From an uncultured Clostridia bacterium (GTDB taxonomy: Bacteria; Bacillota_A; Clostridia; TANB77; CAG-508): a stretch of 15,431 bases of DNA. The translations under genes and the position numbers were made by a program. The notes below the pieces were generated by a model, which was given only the letters and a program-made list of their open reading frames with translations, did no database searches and had not been told where the DNA came from. The stretch is taken from positions 1 to 15,431 of the forward strand of contig CANPZA010000025.1 of assembly GCA_947588915.1 (NCBI GenBank), written 5' to 3'. Of this stretch, positions 5,776 to 13,098 are shown piece after piece; the stretch's first letter is position 1, and each line of letters starts with the position of its first letter.

Positions 5776-7575
5776 TTATCTTGCTTTAATCTTAAGTATC
5801 CGAAGTTCTTCCCATATATTATATGCTAAGTTTAATCTGAAAACTAAAGTTGGTTTTGCACCTGCTCTATTTTTATCAACTACACAAGCATAATATCTTA
5901 TATCAGGATTTTTTGATTTTTCTAGATTATAGAATTTTGTATCTACTTCTTCTAATGAGTATTCATAATTATCAAGTGTATCTCGATTAATTTGTTTCAT
6001 TAATGTTAATGTATCTAACACTTCTTTTACAGTTCTACTTACTGCTAAATCATTTACATTTAAATTTACAGGTAATGTATCACTCTCTGCTAATTGCAAA
6101 GTTGAACAAATAAAAATACCAAAATTTTGTGCAATATTAGAAAGTATAGTTGCTGTTTTTTTAAGTTCTTCTCCTATTCCTATATTTGCTGTATCTGTTT
6201 TTAATGTATCATAAAATACATATTCTATATGTTCTTTATAATAATAATTTATTATTACTTTTCTTAATTCATCATTAGTATGATCTGTTATATTTATAAA
6301 ATATAATGAATTATTAATTTGTTTATTTGCCCAATCAGTAATCTCTATTATATCTCTAAATTCTGTTGAAACTTTTAAAAGTCTTTTTGCAAAATCAGAT
6401 TGTTTTTCCTTTTCTTCTTTAACTACAAACCCATCTTCATCTGTTTTTACTTTTTTAGGGTCATCAGGTCTGAATTTGAATTCTAATAACTCCCCTTCTG
6501 TTTTAGATATTTGCTTTCCATATAATTTTTGTATTTTCTTATTATTTAAAATTGTTGTTATCAAACATAATCTCATCTTATCTTCTGACATTTCATTTGA
6601 TATTATTAATACTTTTTTATTATAAATTAATGATGTATGTGCTGCTAAATTAATAGTAAATCTACTTTTACCTGCATTTGATGGCATAGCATATGCCATT
6701 GTTTCTCCTTTTCTTATTCCTTTAAATACTTGTGTCAAGATTGGAAAAGGTAAGTCTAGACCATTTGTTAAATTATTATCACCTAATTTTAAGAATTCAG
6801 ATAAATTTTTGTTTAATATCGCTCTTTTAAATTTTCCTGTGTCATTTACTTGTACAACTGCGGATTCTACTTCTTCTGCTGACATTTTATCATATAATTC
6901 ATAATCTTTTATTTCTACAACTCTATCTTGTATATCTTGAATTGGTATGTCTAAATAATTTTTCCTTAAAATAAACAACTTTTTTAAGTCCATATATATT
7001 TTTTCCATACTATAGTTTTTGTTTTTTACTTCATTCCTTAAAGTATTTTTTAGTTCATATACTTTTTCTGAGTCTCTTGAAAAATTAAAATCTTTTTTAG
7101 CTATTTCTGAAGAATATGCTCCTCCTTCTGTAAATAATACACTTTTATATATATTTAACATTTCAGGATCTTCAAAGTAACATTCATCATATAAATAAAA
7201 ATATTTAACTATATATCTTGGATCTGTTAGTAATAAACCAATATATTTTCTTTCCAGATTTTTGTCACTTAATTTTTTTGGAAACATACTTGATATATCT
7301 GATTGATATGTTTCATAATTATCTTTTTCTTCATATTCTTCATCATCATCCATATCTTCTTCCATGCTTTGGTCTATATCTTCTTGCTCTTTTTCAATTT
7401 TTTCTATTTTTATCTTTTTTCTTTTTGGTTTTAATTGTTCTATTTTTTCTAATGCTGACATATAATCCTTATTTTCTATATCTTTTCTTATTTTTTCAAT
7501 AATCTCTGTGTTTTCTGGCGTTGCAGGTATATTATTTATTAATTCTTCTAATTTTTTATCTTTATCTTGTTCCAT
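5776..7575 (-). CDS. DnaB-like replicative-helicase-type ATPase
   Basis: A 599-aa RecA-fold ATPase related to the DnaB helicase. Residues 1-100 form a highly charged extension with a Lys-rich block (~50-65) and an acidic block (~66-86), probably flexible or coiled. Residues ~105-200 resemble the DnaB N-terminal domain. The C-terminal ATPase core begins near 272. It has a Walker A in MPSNAGKSRF (297-306), IISNEMSEDKM (324-334), a Walker B EYVFYD (451-456), a STLQLAES segment (491-498) and a terminal VVDKNRAGAKPTLVFRLN similar to DnaB's nucleic-acid-binding end. The key ATPase residues are present. The acidic extension and no primase or loader nearby make it unlike the housekeeping dnaB. It may be of phage or mobile-element origin or a specialised paralogue. 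The ribosome binding site GAAAGGA and a good promoter support the start. Confidence 0.8.
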   Translation of the reverse strand: MEQDKDKKLEELINNIPATPENTEIIEKIRKDIENKDYMSALEKIEQLKPKRKKIKIEKIEKEQEDIDQSMEEDMDDDEEYEEKDNYETYQSDISSMFPKKLSDKNLERKYIGLLLTDPRYIVKYFYLYDECYFEDPEMLNIYKSVLFTEGGAYSSEIAKKDFNFSRDSEKVYELKNTLRNEVKNKNYSMEKIYMDLKKLFILRKNYLDIPIQDIQDRVVEIKDYELYDKMSAEEVESAVVQVNDTGKFKRAILNKNLSEFLKLGDNNLTNGLDLPFPILTQVFKGIRKGETMAYAMPSNAGKSRFTINLAAHTSLIYNKKVLIISNEMSEDKMRLCLITTILNNKKIQKLYGKQISKTEGELLEFKFRPDDPKKVKTDEDGFVVKEEKEKQSDFAKRLLKVSTEFRDIIEITDWANKQINNSLYFINITDHTNDELRKVIINYYYKEHIEYVFYDTLKTDTANIGIGEELKKTATILSNIAQNFGIFICSTLQLAESDTLPVNLNVNDLAVSRTVKEVLDTLTLMKQINRDTLDNYEYSLEEVDTKFYNLEKSKNPDIRYYACVVDKNRAGAKPTLVFRLNLAYNIWEELRILKIKAR

Positions 7576-7609
7576 ACTTTTTTTCCTTTCTTTCGTTTAA
7601 TCTATATTA

Positions 7610-7638
7610 ATTATATACTTTTCAAATCTTTTTATCAA
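7610..7638 (-). promoter_or_regulatory. Promoter of the DnaB-like gene
   Basis: Minus strand: TTGATA (7633-7638), a 17-base spacer and a perfect TATAAT (7610-7615). The leader to the ATG at 7575 is about 28 nt. It faces away from the rqcH promoter, so the two genes are divergent. Confidence 0.65.
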
Positions 7639-7662
7639 TAGCTTTTTTTATTTATTATTGTG

Positions 7663-7671
7663 TGTTATAAT
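7663..7671 (+). promoter_or_regulatory. Extended -10 promoter of rqcH
   Basis: TGTTATAAT (7663-7671) is an extended -10 element with a perfect TATAAT. No recognisable -35 lies 17 bases upstream, only a T-run, as is usual for extended -10 promoters. The AAAGGAG ribosome binding site and the ATG at 7698 follow after a short leader. Confidence 0.5.
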
Positions 7672-7697
7672 ATTAGGCATATCGAAAGGAGTTAATT

Positions 7698-9404
7698 ATG
7701 GCGTTTGATGGAATTGTAACTAAGGCTATTGCATTAGAATTACAGAATTTACGTGGTGCAAGAATTGATAAGATTTTTCAACCTAATTCAAATACTGTTT
7801 TATTAGGACTTTATTTGGATGGTAAAAATTATTTATTAAATATTTGTATAGATTCTCAAAATTATAGAATAAATTTAACTACACATACAAGAAGTAATCC
7901 AAAAGTTGCACCTAATTTTTGTATGGTACTTAGAAAACACTTATTAGGTATGCATATTAAAAATGTTATCACAAATAATTTAGAAAGATTAGTTATTATA
8001 GATTTTGAAGGTTTTGATGATATAGATGATATTATATCTAAAAAACTTATTATTGAACTTATGGGAAAACATTGTAATATTATACTTTTAGATGAACAAA
8101 ATTACATTATAGATAGCCTAAGACATATAAATAATGAGGAAAGTTTAAGAAGTATAGTTCCTCATGCTAAATATGTATTTCCTAAATCTAATAAATATAA
8201 TTTTTTAGATTGCAAAGATTTTGAGGATTTTTATGAAAAATTTTCTTTGAATTATGATATAGCTAACTCTTTTAATGGTATTAGCAAATCATTTATTGAT
8301 TCATCTATTAAACTTCTTAATATTTCTCTAGATAATAAAAATGATTTAGAAAAATTATATAATTATATAAGAGATATTTCTTATATAGTAGATACTAATT
8401 TATTAAATTTTCAAATAATTGATTCTAAAAAGAAAGATTATTTTTTAGTTAAATCAGACAACAAACTGAATACTCTCTTTTATTTAAATTTCTTTATTGA
8501 TGACTTTTATTATGAAAAAGAAACCTCTGAAGAATTTATAAATTATCGTGATAGTGTATTAAAAATGATTTTAGGTGTTTTAAAGAAATATCAAAAAAGA
8601 CTTATAAATATAGATGAAAAACTTTCTGATTGTAATGATATGGATAAATATAAATTGTATGGTGAACTTATTAATTCAAACCTTTATAAAATTAATAATG
8701 TAAATGTAAAGGAAATTGAGCTTGAAAATTATTATGATAATAATAAAAAAATAATTATACCTTTAGATAGTAGATTTTCACCTTCTATTAATGCTAAACA
8801 TTTTTTTAAAAAATATCATAAATTAAAAAATGCTTTAGATATTGTGACTATGCAAAAGCAAGAAACTTTACAAGAATTAGATTATATTGAAAGTATAGTT
8901 TATGAATTGGAAGAAGCTACTTGCTTAGAAGATGTTTCAGAGGTTTTTGATGAAATTTATGAAAATGTAATTTTTAAAGAAAAGATGGATAATTATAAAA
9001 AAAGAAAAAAAGAGAAAATCAAAAAATCTTCTCTTACTAAAAATAAAAATGTTTCTTTTAATCCTTTGAAATATAAGGTTGGTGAATTTACTTTACTAGT
9101 TGGAAGGAACAATAAGGAAAATGATTATTTAACTTTAAAGTTTGCTAAAAAATCTGATCTTTGGTTCCATACTAAAGATATTCATGGAAGTCATGCTATT
9201 CTACAATTAAATAATAATGTTCCAAGTGATGATGTTCTTATAAAATGTTCTCAAATAGTAGCATTTCATAGCAAAGCTAAGTTTTCTTCAAATGTTCCTG
9301 TTGATATTTGTGAAGTTAAATATGTTAGAAAACCTCATTCTTCAAAACCTGGTATGGTTATTTATAGTAATAATAAAACTTTGTATGTTAATCCAAAGAT
9401 ATAA
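7698..9404 (+). CDS. rqcH: RqcH, ribosome-associated quality-control factor (NFACT family)
   Basis: A 568-aa NFACT-family protein, a normal length for bacterial RqcH (also called Rqc2 or FbpA). In Firmicutes it binds stalled 50S subunits and recruits tRNA-Ala to add C-terminal alanine tails that mark the nascent chain for degradation. NFACT-N starts with MAFDGIVTKAIALELQ and carries SNPKVAPNFCMVLRKHL (66-82). The middle (~285-430) is rich in Lys, Glu and Leu and fits the long coiled coil. NFACT-R holds DLWFHTKDIHGSH (487-499) and ends in HSSKPGMVIY and LYVNPKI. At the usual Asp-Arg pair required for tRNA binding this protein has Glu96-Arg97, a conservative change. AAAGGAG before the ATG fixes the start, and a terminator follows. 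It is the only intact gene on the plus strand. Confidence 0.93.
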   Translation: MAFDGIVTKAIALELQNLRGARIDKIFQPNSNTVLLGLYLDGKNYLLNICIDSQNYRINLTTHTRSNPKVAPNFCMVLRKHLLGMHIKNVITNNLERLVIIDFEGFDDIDDIISKKLIIELMGKHCNIILLDEQNYIIDSLRHINNEESLRSIVPHAKYVFPKSNKYNFLDCKDFEDFYEKFSLNYDIANSFNGISKSFIDSSIKLLNISLDNKNDLEKLYNYIRDISYIVDTNLLNFQIIDSKKKDYFLVKSDNKLNTLFYLNFFIDDFYYEKETSEEFINYRDSVLKMILGVLKKYQKRLINIDEKLSDCNDMDKYKLYGELINSNLYKINNVNVKEIELENYYDNNKKIIIPLDSRFSPSINAKHFFKKYHKLKNALDIVTMQKQETLQELDYIESIVYELEEATCLEDVSEVFDEIYENVIFKEKMDNYKKRKKEKIKKSSLTKNKNVSFNPLKYKVGEFTLLVGRNNKENDYLTLKFAKKSDLWFHTKDIHGSHAILQLNNNVPSDDVLIKCSQIVAFHSKAKFSSNVPVDICEVKYVRKPHSSKPGMVIYSNNKTLYVNPKI

Positions 9405-9435
9405 TCTAATATTCTAATTTTCTTTTAAGCATATG

Positions 9436-9470
9436 AAGAACTACTTTCTCCTGTGTAGTTCTTTTATTTA
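9436..9470 (+). terminator. Rho-independent terminator of rqcH
   Basis: AAGAACTAC (9436-9444) and GTAGTTCTT (9455-9463) form a 9-bp stem with a 10-base loop, followed by TTTTATTTATT. It begins 31 bases after the rqcH stop. Confidence 0.8.
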
Positions 9471-9591
9471 TTGTATTTAAAAAATCTTCTATACGAGAAA
9501 TAGTTATTCAATGTGTTATACTCCTTATAAAAAAAGAAAAACTTACTGAAAATGAATTTATGATTAATTACTCTATTTATCTTCACTATTG

Positions 9592-10617
9592 TCAAATTTT
9601 TTCAATATCTTTTATGTGCAATTCAATATCTTCTGCTCTAGGTAATTGAGATTGTAAATATTCTGGCATATCTTCTAATAATTTATATTCACTAACTCCG
9701 ATAGGTTTATTTATATCTTTTAAAGCATATTCTGCTGTAAAGTTATCTTTTCCTTTACATAGTAATAATCCAATAGTTGTATTATCATCTTTATCTTTTA
9801 CCAAATCATCTACTACTGATAAATAAAAATTAAGTTGTCCTGCATCTGTTGGTTCAAATTCTCTTGCTTTCAATTCAACTACTATATAACATTTTAATTT
9901 TAAATGATAAAAAAGTAAATCAATAAAATATTCTTTTCCTCCAACTTCTAATTTATATTCACTCCCAACAAATGCAAATCCTTTTCCTAACTCTATTAAA
10001 ACATCCTTTATTCTATTTATCATTGCATTTTCTATTTGTACCTCCTTAGCTTTTCCTTTTATAGAAATAAAATCAAATAAGTATGGATCTTTCATAGTTT
10101 GAGTAGCTAAATCACTTTGTACACTTGGTAATGTTAAATCAAAATTTGTTATTTTTTCTGCTAATGCTTGTCTTTCATAAACTTTACCATCAATTTGCAT
10201 TTTTAACATATTTGAAGACCAACCATTTTGTATAATTTCTTTTATATACCATTTTCTTTCTTCAATGTCAACTATTTTATCCATTAGAATAATATTATGG
10301 TACCATGTAATTTGTGCAAGAACCTCTTGCACAAATTTAAAATCCGGATAATCTTTCGCAAATTTTCTCATATACTTTAAATTTCTTACTGAAAATCCTT
10401 TTATTTCAGGAAATTCTATTTTTAAATCTATTGATAAATTATCTATAAATTTATTTCCCCATTGACTATTCTCTAAAATAATTTTTCCAATATGCCAATA
10501 CATAAACATTAATTCCTTGTTTACTGCATAAATTGCTTTATATTGAGCATTTAATACTTCTTGCTTAATATTTTCTAATAATGATTTATATTTATTAATA
10601 TCTATTTTATTATCCAT
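9592..10617 (-). CDS. DUF1016/YhcG-family PD-(D/E)XK nuclease
   Basis: A 341-aa protein of the DUF1016 (YhcG) family. The N-terminal half (~10-160) is the conserved helical, probably DNA-binding region, with MYWHIGKII (39-47), GFSVRNLKYMRKFA (74-87) and LAQITWYHNIILMDK (100-114). The C-terminal half is a PD-(D/E)XK nuclease fold, with YFIDLLFYH (230-238, Asp233), VVELKAREF (246-254, Glu248 and Lys250) and QLNFYLSVVDD. All catalytic residues are present and the length is complete. Members occur in accessory islands, often beside restriction systems, but no partner restriction or methylase gene is in this window. A moderate ribosome binding site (AGAAGG) precedes the ATG. The exact role is unproven. 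Anti-phage defence or mobile-DNA processing is plausible. Confidence 0.88.
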   Translation of the reverse strand: MDNKIDINKYKSLLENIKQEVLNAQYKAIYAVNKELMFMYWHIGKIILENSQWGNKFIDNLSIDLKIEFPEIKGFSVRNLKYMRKFAKDYPDFKFVQEVLAQITWYHNIILMDKIVDIEERKWYIKEIIQNGWSSNMLKMQIDGKVYERQALAEKITNFDLTLPSVQSDLATQTMKDPYLFDFISIKGKAKEVQIENAMINRIKDVLIELGKGFAFVGSEYKLEVGGKEYFIDLLFYHLKLKCYIVVELKAREFEPTDAGQLNFYLSVVDDLVKDKDDNTTIGLLLCKGKDNFTAEYALKDINKPIGVSEYKLLEDMPEYLQSQLPRAEDIELHIKDIEKI

Positions 10618-10727
10618 TTTACCTTCTTTCTAATTTAACAAATAATGTTTGCCAAATTACATCTTTTATTTTATTAGCTAATAATATATCATAAAATTCA
10701 ATTTTTTTCCATTAAATCTACAAATTT

Positions 10728-11126
10728 TCATACATATATTAATTCATTTATTATTATCTCCTATTCTTGTTGCTTAATTGCATTCATAGTTCCTACCCAA
10801 TAAAGTATATCAATATTTTTCATACCTTCGGGCAAATTTCTTTTAACTTTCAAGTATTCAATAATTTGATTAATTTTTTTAGCCTCTGTTTCTTATATTT
10901 CTTTTTAATGTTGTATTAGTATATTTTCCATAAACATTATTGTATATTCTACTTTTTTATGTTCTTTCAAATAGTTTAATCTCATCCTTTCATATTTATT
11001 CAAATGATTTTTCTTTTGTTTTGTTAATACTAATTTTTGAATATAATAATTCCATGTCTTATATATTCTATTCCTGTTTTTTTCATCATTAAATCTTTCT
11101 CTTAATTTTAAAATTTTAATTTTCAT
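10728..11126 (-). pseudogene. TnpV-like transposon protein, inactivated by three in-frame stops
   Basis: Reading one frame from the ATG at 11126 to a TGA at 10728-10730 gives 133 codons without a frameshift, close to the usual TnpV length. Three stops interrupt it, the first at 10905-10907. On both sides of that stop the residues match TnpV from memory: KYERMRLNYLKEHKKVEYT near residue 45, then QH, then YWVGTMNAIKQQ, and a final EIIINELIYV. TnpV proteins are found in Firmicute mobilisable and conjugative transposons and related elements, and their function is not well known. The open first half alone (73 codons) is a false gene. It follows the pilin-like gene on the same strand but is separated from it by a terminator. 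No transposase or integrase of the parent element remains. Confidence 0.75.
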
Positions 11127-11134
11127 TATAAAAT

Positions 11135-11177
11135 CAAAAAAAGATGAAATTGTTATTATTTTTTACAATTCATCTTC
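11135..11177 (-). terminator. Terminator of the pilin-like gene
   Basis: Minus-strand arms AAGATGAATTGT (11165-11176) and ACAATTTCATCTT (11141-11153) pair with one bulged base around an 11-base loop. A run of six U (11135-11140) follows. It lies 60 bases beyond the stop codon. Confidence 0.7.
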
Positions 11178-11193
11178 TTCATTTGTAGTTTAT
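11177..11193. repeat. 17-bp direct repeat, copy 1 (downstream of the pilin-like gene)
   Basis: The plus-strand sequence CTTCATTTGTAGTTTAT occurs identically at 11177-11193 and 12394-12410. The other copy overlaps the ribosome-binding-site region of the pilin-like gene. This copy touches the terminator. On the minus strand it reads as a second 5' leader followed by ATG and a quickly closed frame, as if a second gene copy had once started here. Confidence 0.6.
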
Positions 11194-11236
11194 CCAAAAA
11201 ATCTATAATGTAAACTTTTTTTAAATCTTTTCCATA

Positions 11237-12382
11237 TTAATTAGTTATTCTTATAGTTCCATTTTCATCTATTTGGATATTAGTCATTGGGATTGAAACT
11301 AATGGACGGACTCCACGACCATCTCTGTCACAGTAAAACCAGTCAACACCCCCGTACTGGCTAACACCGCACACGCCGTTAGAGGCATTAGCGGGTGAAG
11401 CCAGCCAGTAAGATACTCCGCCACAATACAATCCTTCATTTTTATTTTTTGTATTTGGTAATATTGTATTTTTTATCGGATTACCATCACATAAACAAGT
11501 TGGTTTATTATACACGTAACCATCAGCTGATACTGTTGTGTCTTCTAGTATTGTCTTTAATTCTTCTTCTTTTTCTCCTTCTGCTTGCCCACTTGCTACC
11601 CATGATCTTACTAATAATTCTTTTGTTGGTCCTCCTACCGCATATGTTCCTTCTGGTGCATCTTTTCCTACATAGTCTATCCAGTTTGCTGGATCACACA
11701 AATATGCTGTTGATTTTGAACTAACTGCATCATTTGTAGAACCTTTTTCCTTCCACATACTATTATATCTTGCTCCATAATCTGTTGCAAATACATCTTT
11801 TGCTCCAGTATAAACTTTATTTTTTTTAGAAGTTAATGGTATTCCACTATTACCTGCAAATGCATCACTTGATGATATTGTACCTGATGATATTAAAAAC
11901 ATCTCATCATCACTTGCATAAAATATTCTCCATCCTCCTATTTGTTGTTTTATTTTATCACTTAAAGTTTCACTTTCTTGATAATCTACTACTTGTCCTA
12001 TTTTTGCATTTACTTCTTCTGCTGTTACTACTGAGCCGTTCTGTATAGTTCCACCTTTAATTACTGTATATATATTTCCACTTGAAAATTTTATTTCAAA
12101 ATTTTTTCCTTTTGGTGTTACAGTTGCACCACTATCGTATTTTTTTACTTCTTCCTCTAAAGTCTTTTTAGTTACATCTCCATTTGTACAAGCATTTGTA
12201 TATGATAATTCTACTATTTCTTTTTCTCGCCCTTTTTCTGTTTCTTCTCCTGCTCTTGTTGCTTGTGTTAATATTCCTTCATCTCCTGTTAATGTTGCAA
12301 TTGATATTGTTGCTAATATTAAAAGCACAATTATTGTTATTACTAATGCAATTAGTGTTATACCTTTGTTTTTTTGTTTCAT
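11237..12382 (-). CDS. Type IV pilin-like surface protein with a variable C-terminal domain
   Basis: A 381-aa protein. Residues 1-32 are a pilin-type N-terminus: a basic leader MKQKNKG, then a hydrophobic helix starting ITLIALVITIIV. The usual prepilin cleavage point would be after Gly7. The family's Glu at +5 is Ala here, so it may be a pseudopilin-like anchor rather than an assembled pilin. A predicted extracellular domain follows, with WRIFYASDDEMFLISSG (151-167) and a cysteine pair CLC (296-298). The last module runs from GGVSYWLASP (321-330) to GRGVRPLVSIP (356-365) and is typical of C-lectin-like domains that vary widely between strains in gut Clostridia. AAGGAGAG precedes the ATG. Its own promoter and terminator make it monocistronic. 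Base composition jumps at the last module. Diversification by a DGR is inference. Confidence 0.85.
   Translation of the reverse strand: MKQKNKGITLIALVITIIVLLILATISIATLTGDEGILTQATRAGEETEKGREKEIVELSYTNACTNGDVTKKTLEEEVKKYDSGATVTPKGKNFEIKFSSGNIYTVIKGGTIQNGSVVTAEEVNAKIGQVVDYQESETLSDKIKQQIGGWRIFYASDDEMFLISSGTISSSDAFAGNSGIPLTSKKNKVYTGAKDVFATDYGARYNSMWKEKGSTNDAVSSKSTAYLCDPANWIDYVGKDAPEGTYAVGGPTKELLVRSWVASGQAEGEKEEELKTILEDTTVSADGYVYNKPTCLCDGNPIKNTILPNTKNKNEGLYCGGVSYWLASPANASNGVCGVSQYGGVDWFYCDRDGRGVRPLVSIPMTNIQIDENGTIRITN
11303..11415 (-). other. GC-rich candidate variable region inside the pilin-like gene
   Basis: From the SYWLAS codons to the VRP codons a hand count gives about 56% GC over 110 bases, while the rest of the gene looks near 30%. 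The inner codons are mostly NNC or NNT (AAT, AAC, GGC, TGC, GGT, GTT, AGC, TAC, GAC, TTT, TGT, GAT), with fixed motifs on both sides (YWLASP and GVRPLVSI). This pattern fits a DGR variable region. No matching template repeat is in the window. Confidence 0.5.
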
Positions 12383-12393
12383 TCTTTTCTCTC

Positions 12394-12410
12394 CTTCATT
12401 TGTAGTTTAT
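12394..12410. repeat. 17-bp direct repeat, copy 2 (leader of the pilin-like gene)
   Basis: Identical to 11177-11193, about 1.2 kb away and in the same orientation. It covers the 5' leader just before the AAGGAGAG site of the pilin-like gene, so the two copies bracket the gene exactly. Confidence 0.6.
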
Positions 12411-12453
12411 ACAGATTTGCCATTATGTAATCATGTTGTTATTCTTTTACATA

Positions 12454-12482
12454 TTTATATCACATAAACTTTATTTTTTCAA
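12454..12482 (-). promoter_or_regulatory. Promoter of the pilin-like gene
   Basis: Minus strand: TTGAAA (12477-12482), a 17-base spacer ending TGA, and TATAAA (12454-12459), which gives an extended -10. The leader is about 65 nt and contains the 17-bp repeat. Confidence 0.6.
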
Positions 12483-12536
12483 TGCTTTTTATTTATGTAA
12501 TATAAATATAATGTCCTTGTAATACAATTGTAATGC

Positions 12537-12576
12537 AAAAAATAATCCTATGCCTTATGCATAAGATTATTTTTTT
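12537..12576 (-). terminator. Terminator, probably bidirectional, after the small membrane protein gene
   Basis: AATAATC pairs with GATTATT, and inside it TATGC pairs with GCATA around a CTTAT loop. A run of A lies on the left (12537-12542) and of T on the right (12571-12576), so it has a U-tail on either strand. It directly follows the TAG of the 12577-13029 gene. Confidence 0.75.
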
Positions 12577-13029
12577 CTAACCCCAAAATATTAAAAATGT
12601 TAATGCTGTTGCAACTATTATATCTGTTCTTGTTAATTCTTTAGGTAAAATTTCAAATTCTGGACCTTCTTTTTTCTCATCAACTGTACCTATACTATAA
12701 TATTCTACATCTTTTGCTCTAAAAAGAACTTCAAAAGGTTGATCAGTAACTTCATTTTTAATTTCTATATATCTTCTTCCCATTAATACATCTCTCTTAG
12801 AATATAGTTCTATTTCCAAATATTTATTATTAATGCTCTGTGTATCTTTTATAATTCCTCTTATTCTGCCATTTACATATGTCGCTTCTGCTTGGTAAAC
12901 TGATACATTCGTATTTTCATCTTGCCTTATAATATCTTTATAAGTAGAATTTAATCCAACAGCAATAAGAAAATCTGATAATATAAACATTCCTATTAAC
13001 ATTAACACCCATAATAATATTTTTTTCAT
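12577..13029 (-). CDS. Small membrane-anchored protein, function unknown
   Basis: A 150-aa protein. An N-terminal hydrophobic segment (about 4-26, after MKK) could be a signal anchor. A soluble part follows (27-133), and a second hydrophobic stretch at the very end, TDIIVATALTFLIFWG, may cross or enter the membrane. The middle alternates polar and hydrophobic residues in a beta-rich way (VNGRIRGIIKD, KYLEIELYSK, QPFEVLFRAK). This recalls small extracellular beta-sandwich domains of the FxLYD kind, but the match is weak and I do not assign a family. A GAGGAAA site precedes the ATG. It lies 69 bases after addA, with a promoter of its own in the gap and a terminator after it, so it can be expressed independently. 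The protein ends only one codon before the terminator. Confidence 0.7.
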   Translation of the reverse strand: MKKILLWVLMLIGMFILSDFLIAVGLNSTYKDIIRQDENTNVSVYQAEATYVNGRIRGIIKDTQSINNKYLEIELYSKRDVLMGRRYIEIKNEVTDQPFEVLFRAKDVEYYSIGTVDEKKEGPEFEILPKELTRTDIIVATALTFLIFWG

Positions 13030-13063
13030 TTTATTTCCTCATTTCCTTTTATTAACTTATACT

Positions 13064-13092
13064 ATTATACCAAATATTTATGAATTTTACAA
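13064..13092 (-). promoter_or_regulatory. Promoter of the small membrane protein gene
   Basis: Minus strand: TTGTAA (13087-13092), a 17-base spacer ending TGG, and a perfect TATAAT (13064-13069), giving an extended -10 (TGGTATAAT). It lies in the gap after the addA stop codon. Confidence 0.6.
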
Positions 13093-13098
13093 ATTGAG

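Noticed and set aside
7218..7502. 94-codon plus-strand hydrophobic open frame
   Set aside because: Antisense of the Lys/Glu-rich extension of the DnaB-like gene, and hydrophobic only because of that.
9461..9656. Plus-strand open stretch (IREIVIQCVILLIKKEKL) after rqcH
   Set aside because: It has the look of a protein remnant but no start codon, no ribosome binding site and no family I can name. It also runs into the DUF1016 gene.
10905..11126. 73-codon minus-strand open frame as a real small gene
   Set aside because: Homology-like residues continue in the same frame beyond its stop, so it is the first half of the TnpV-like pseudogene.
11395..12405. Leucine-rich plus-strand open frames opposite the pilin-like gene
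   Set aside because: Low-complexity antisense shadows of an AT-rich minus-strand gene.
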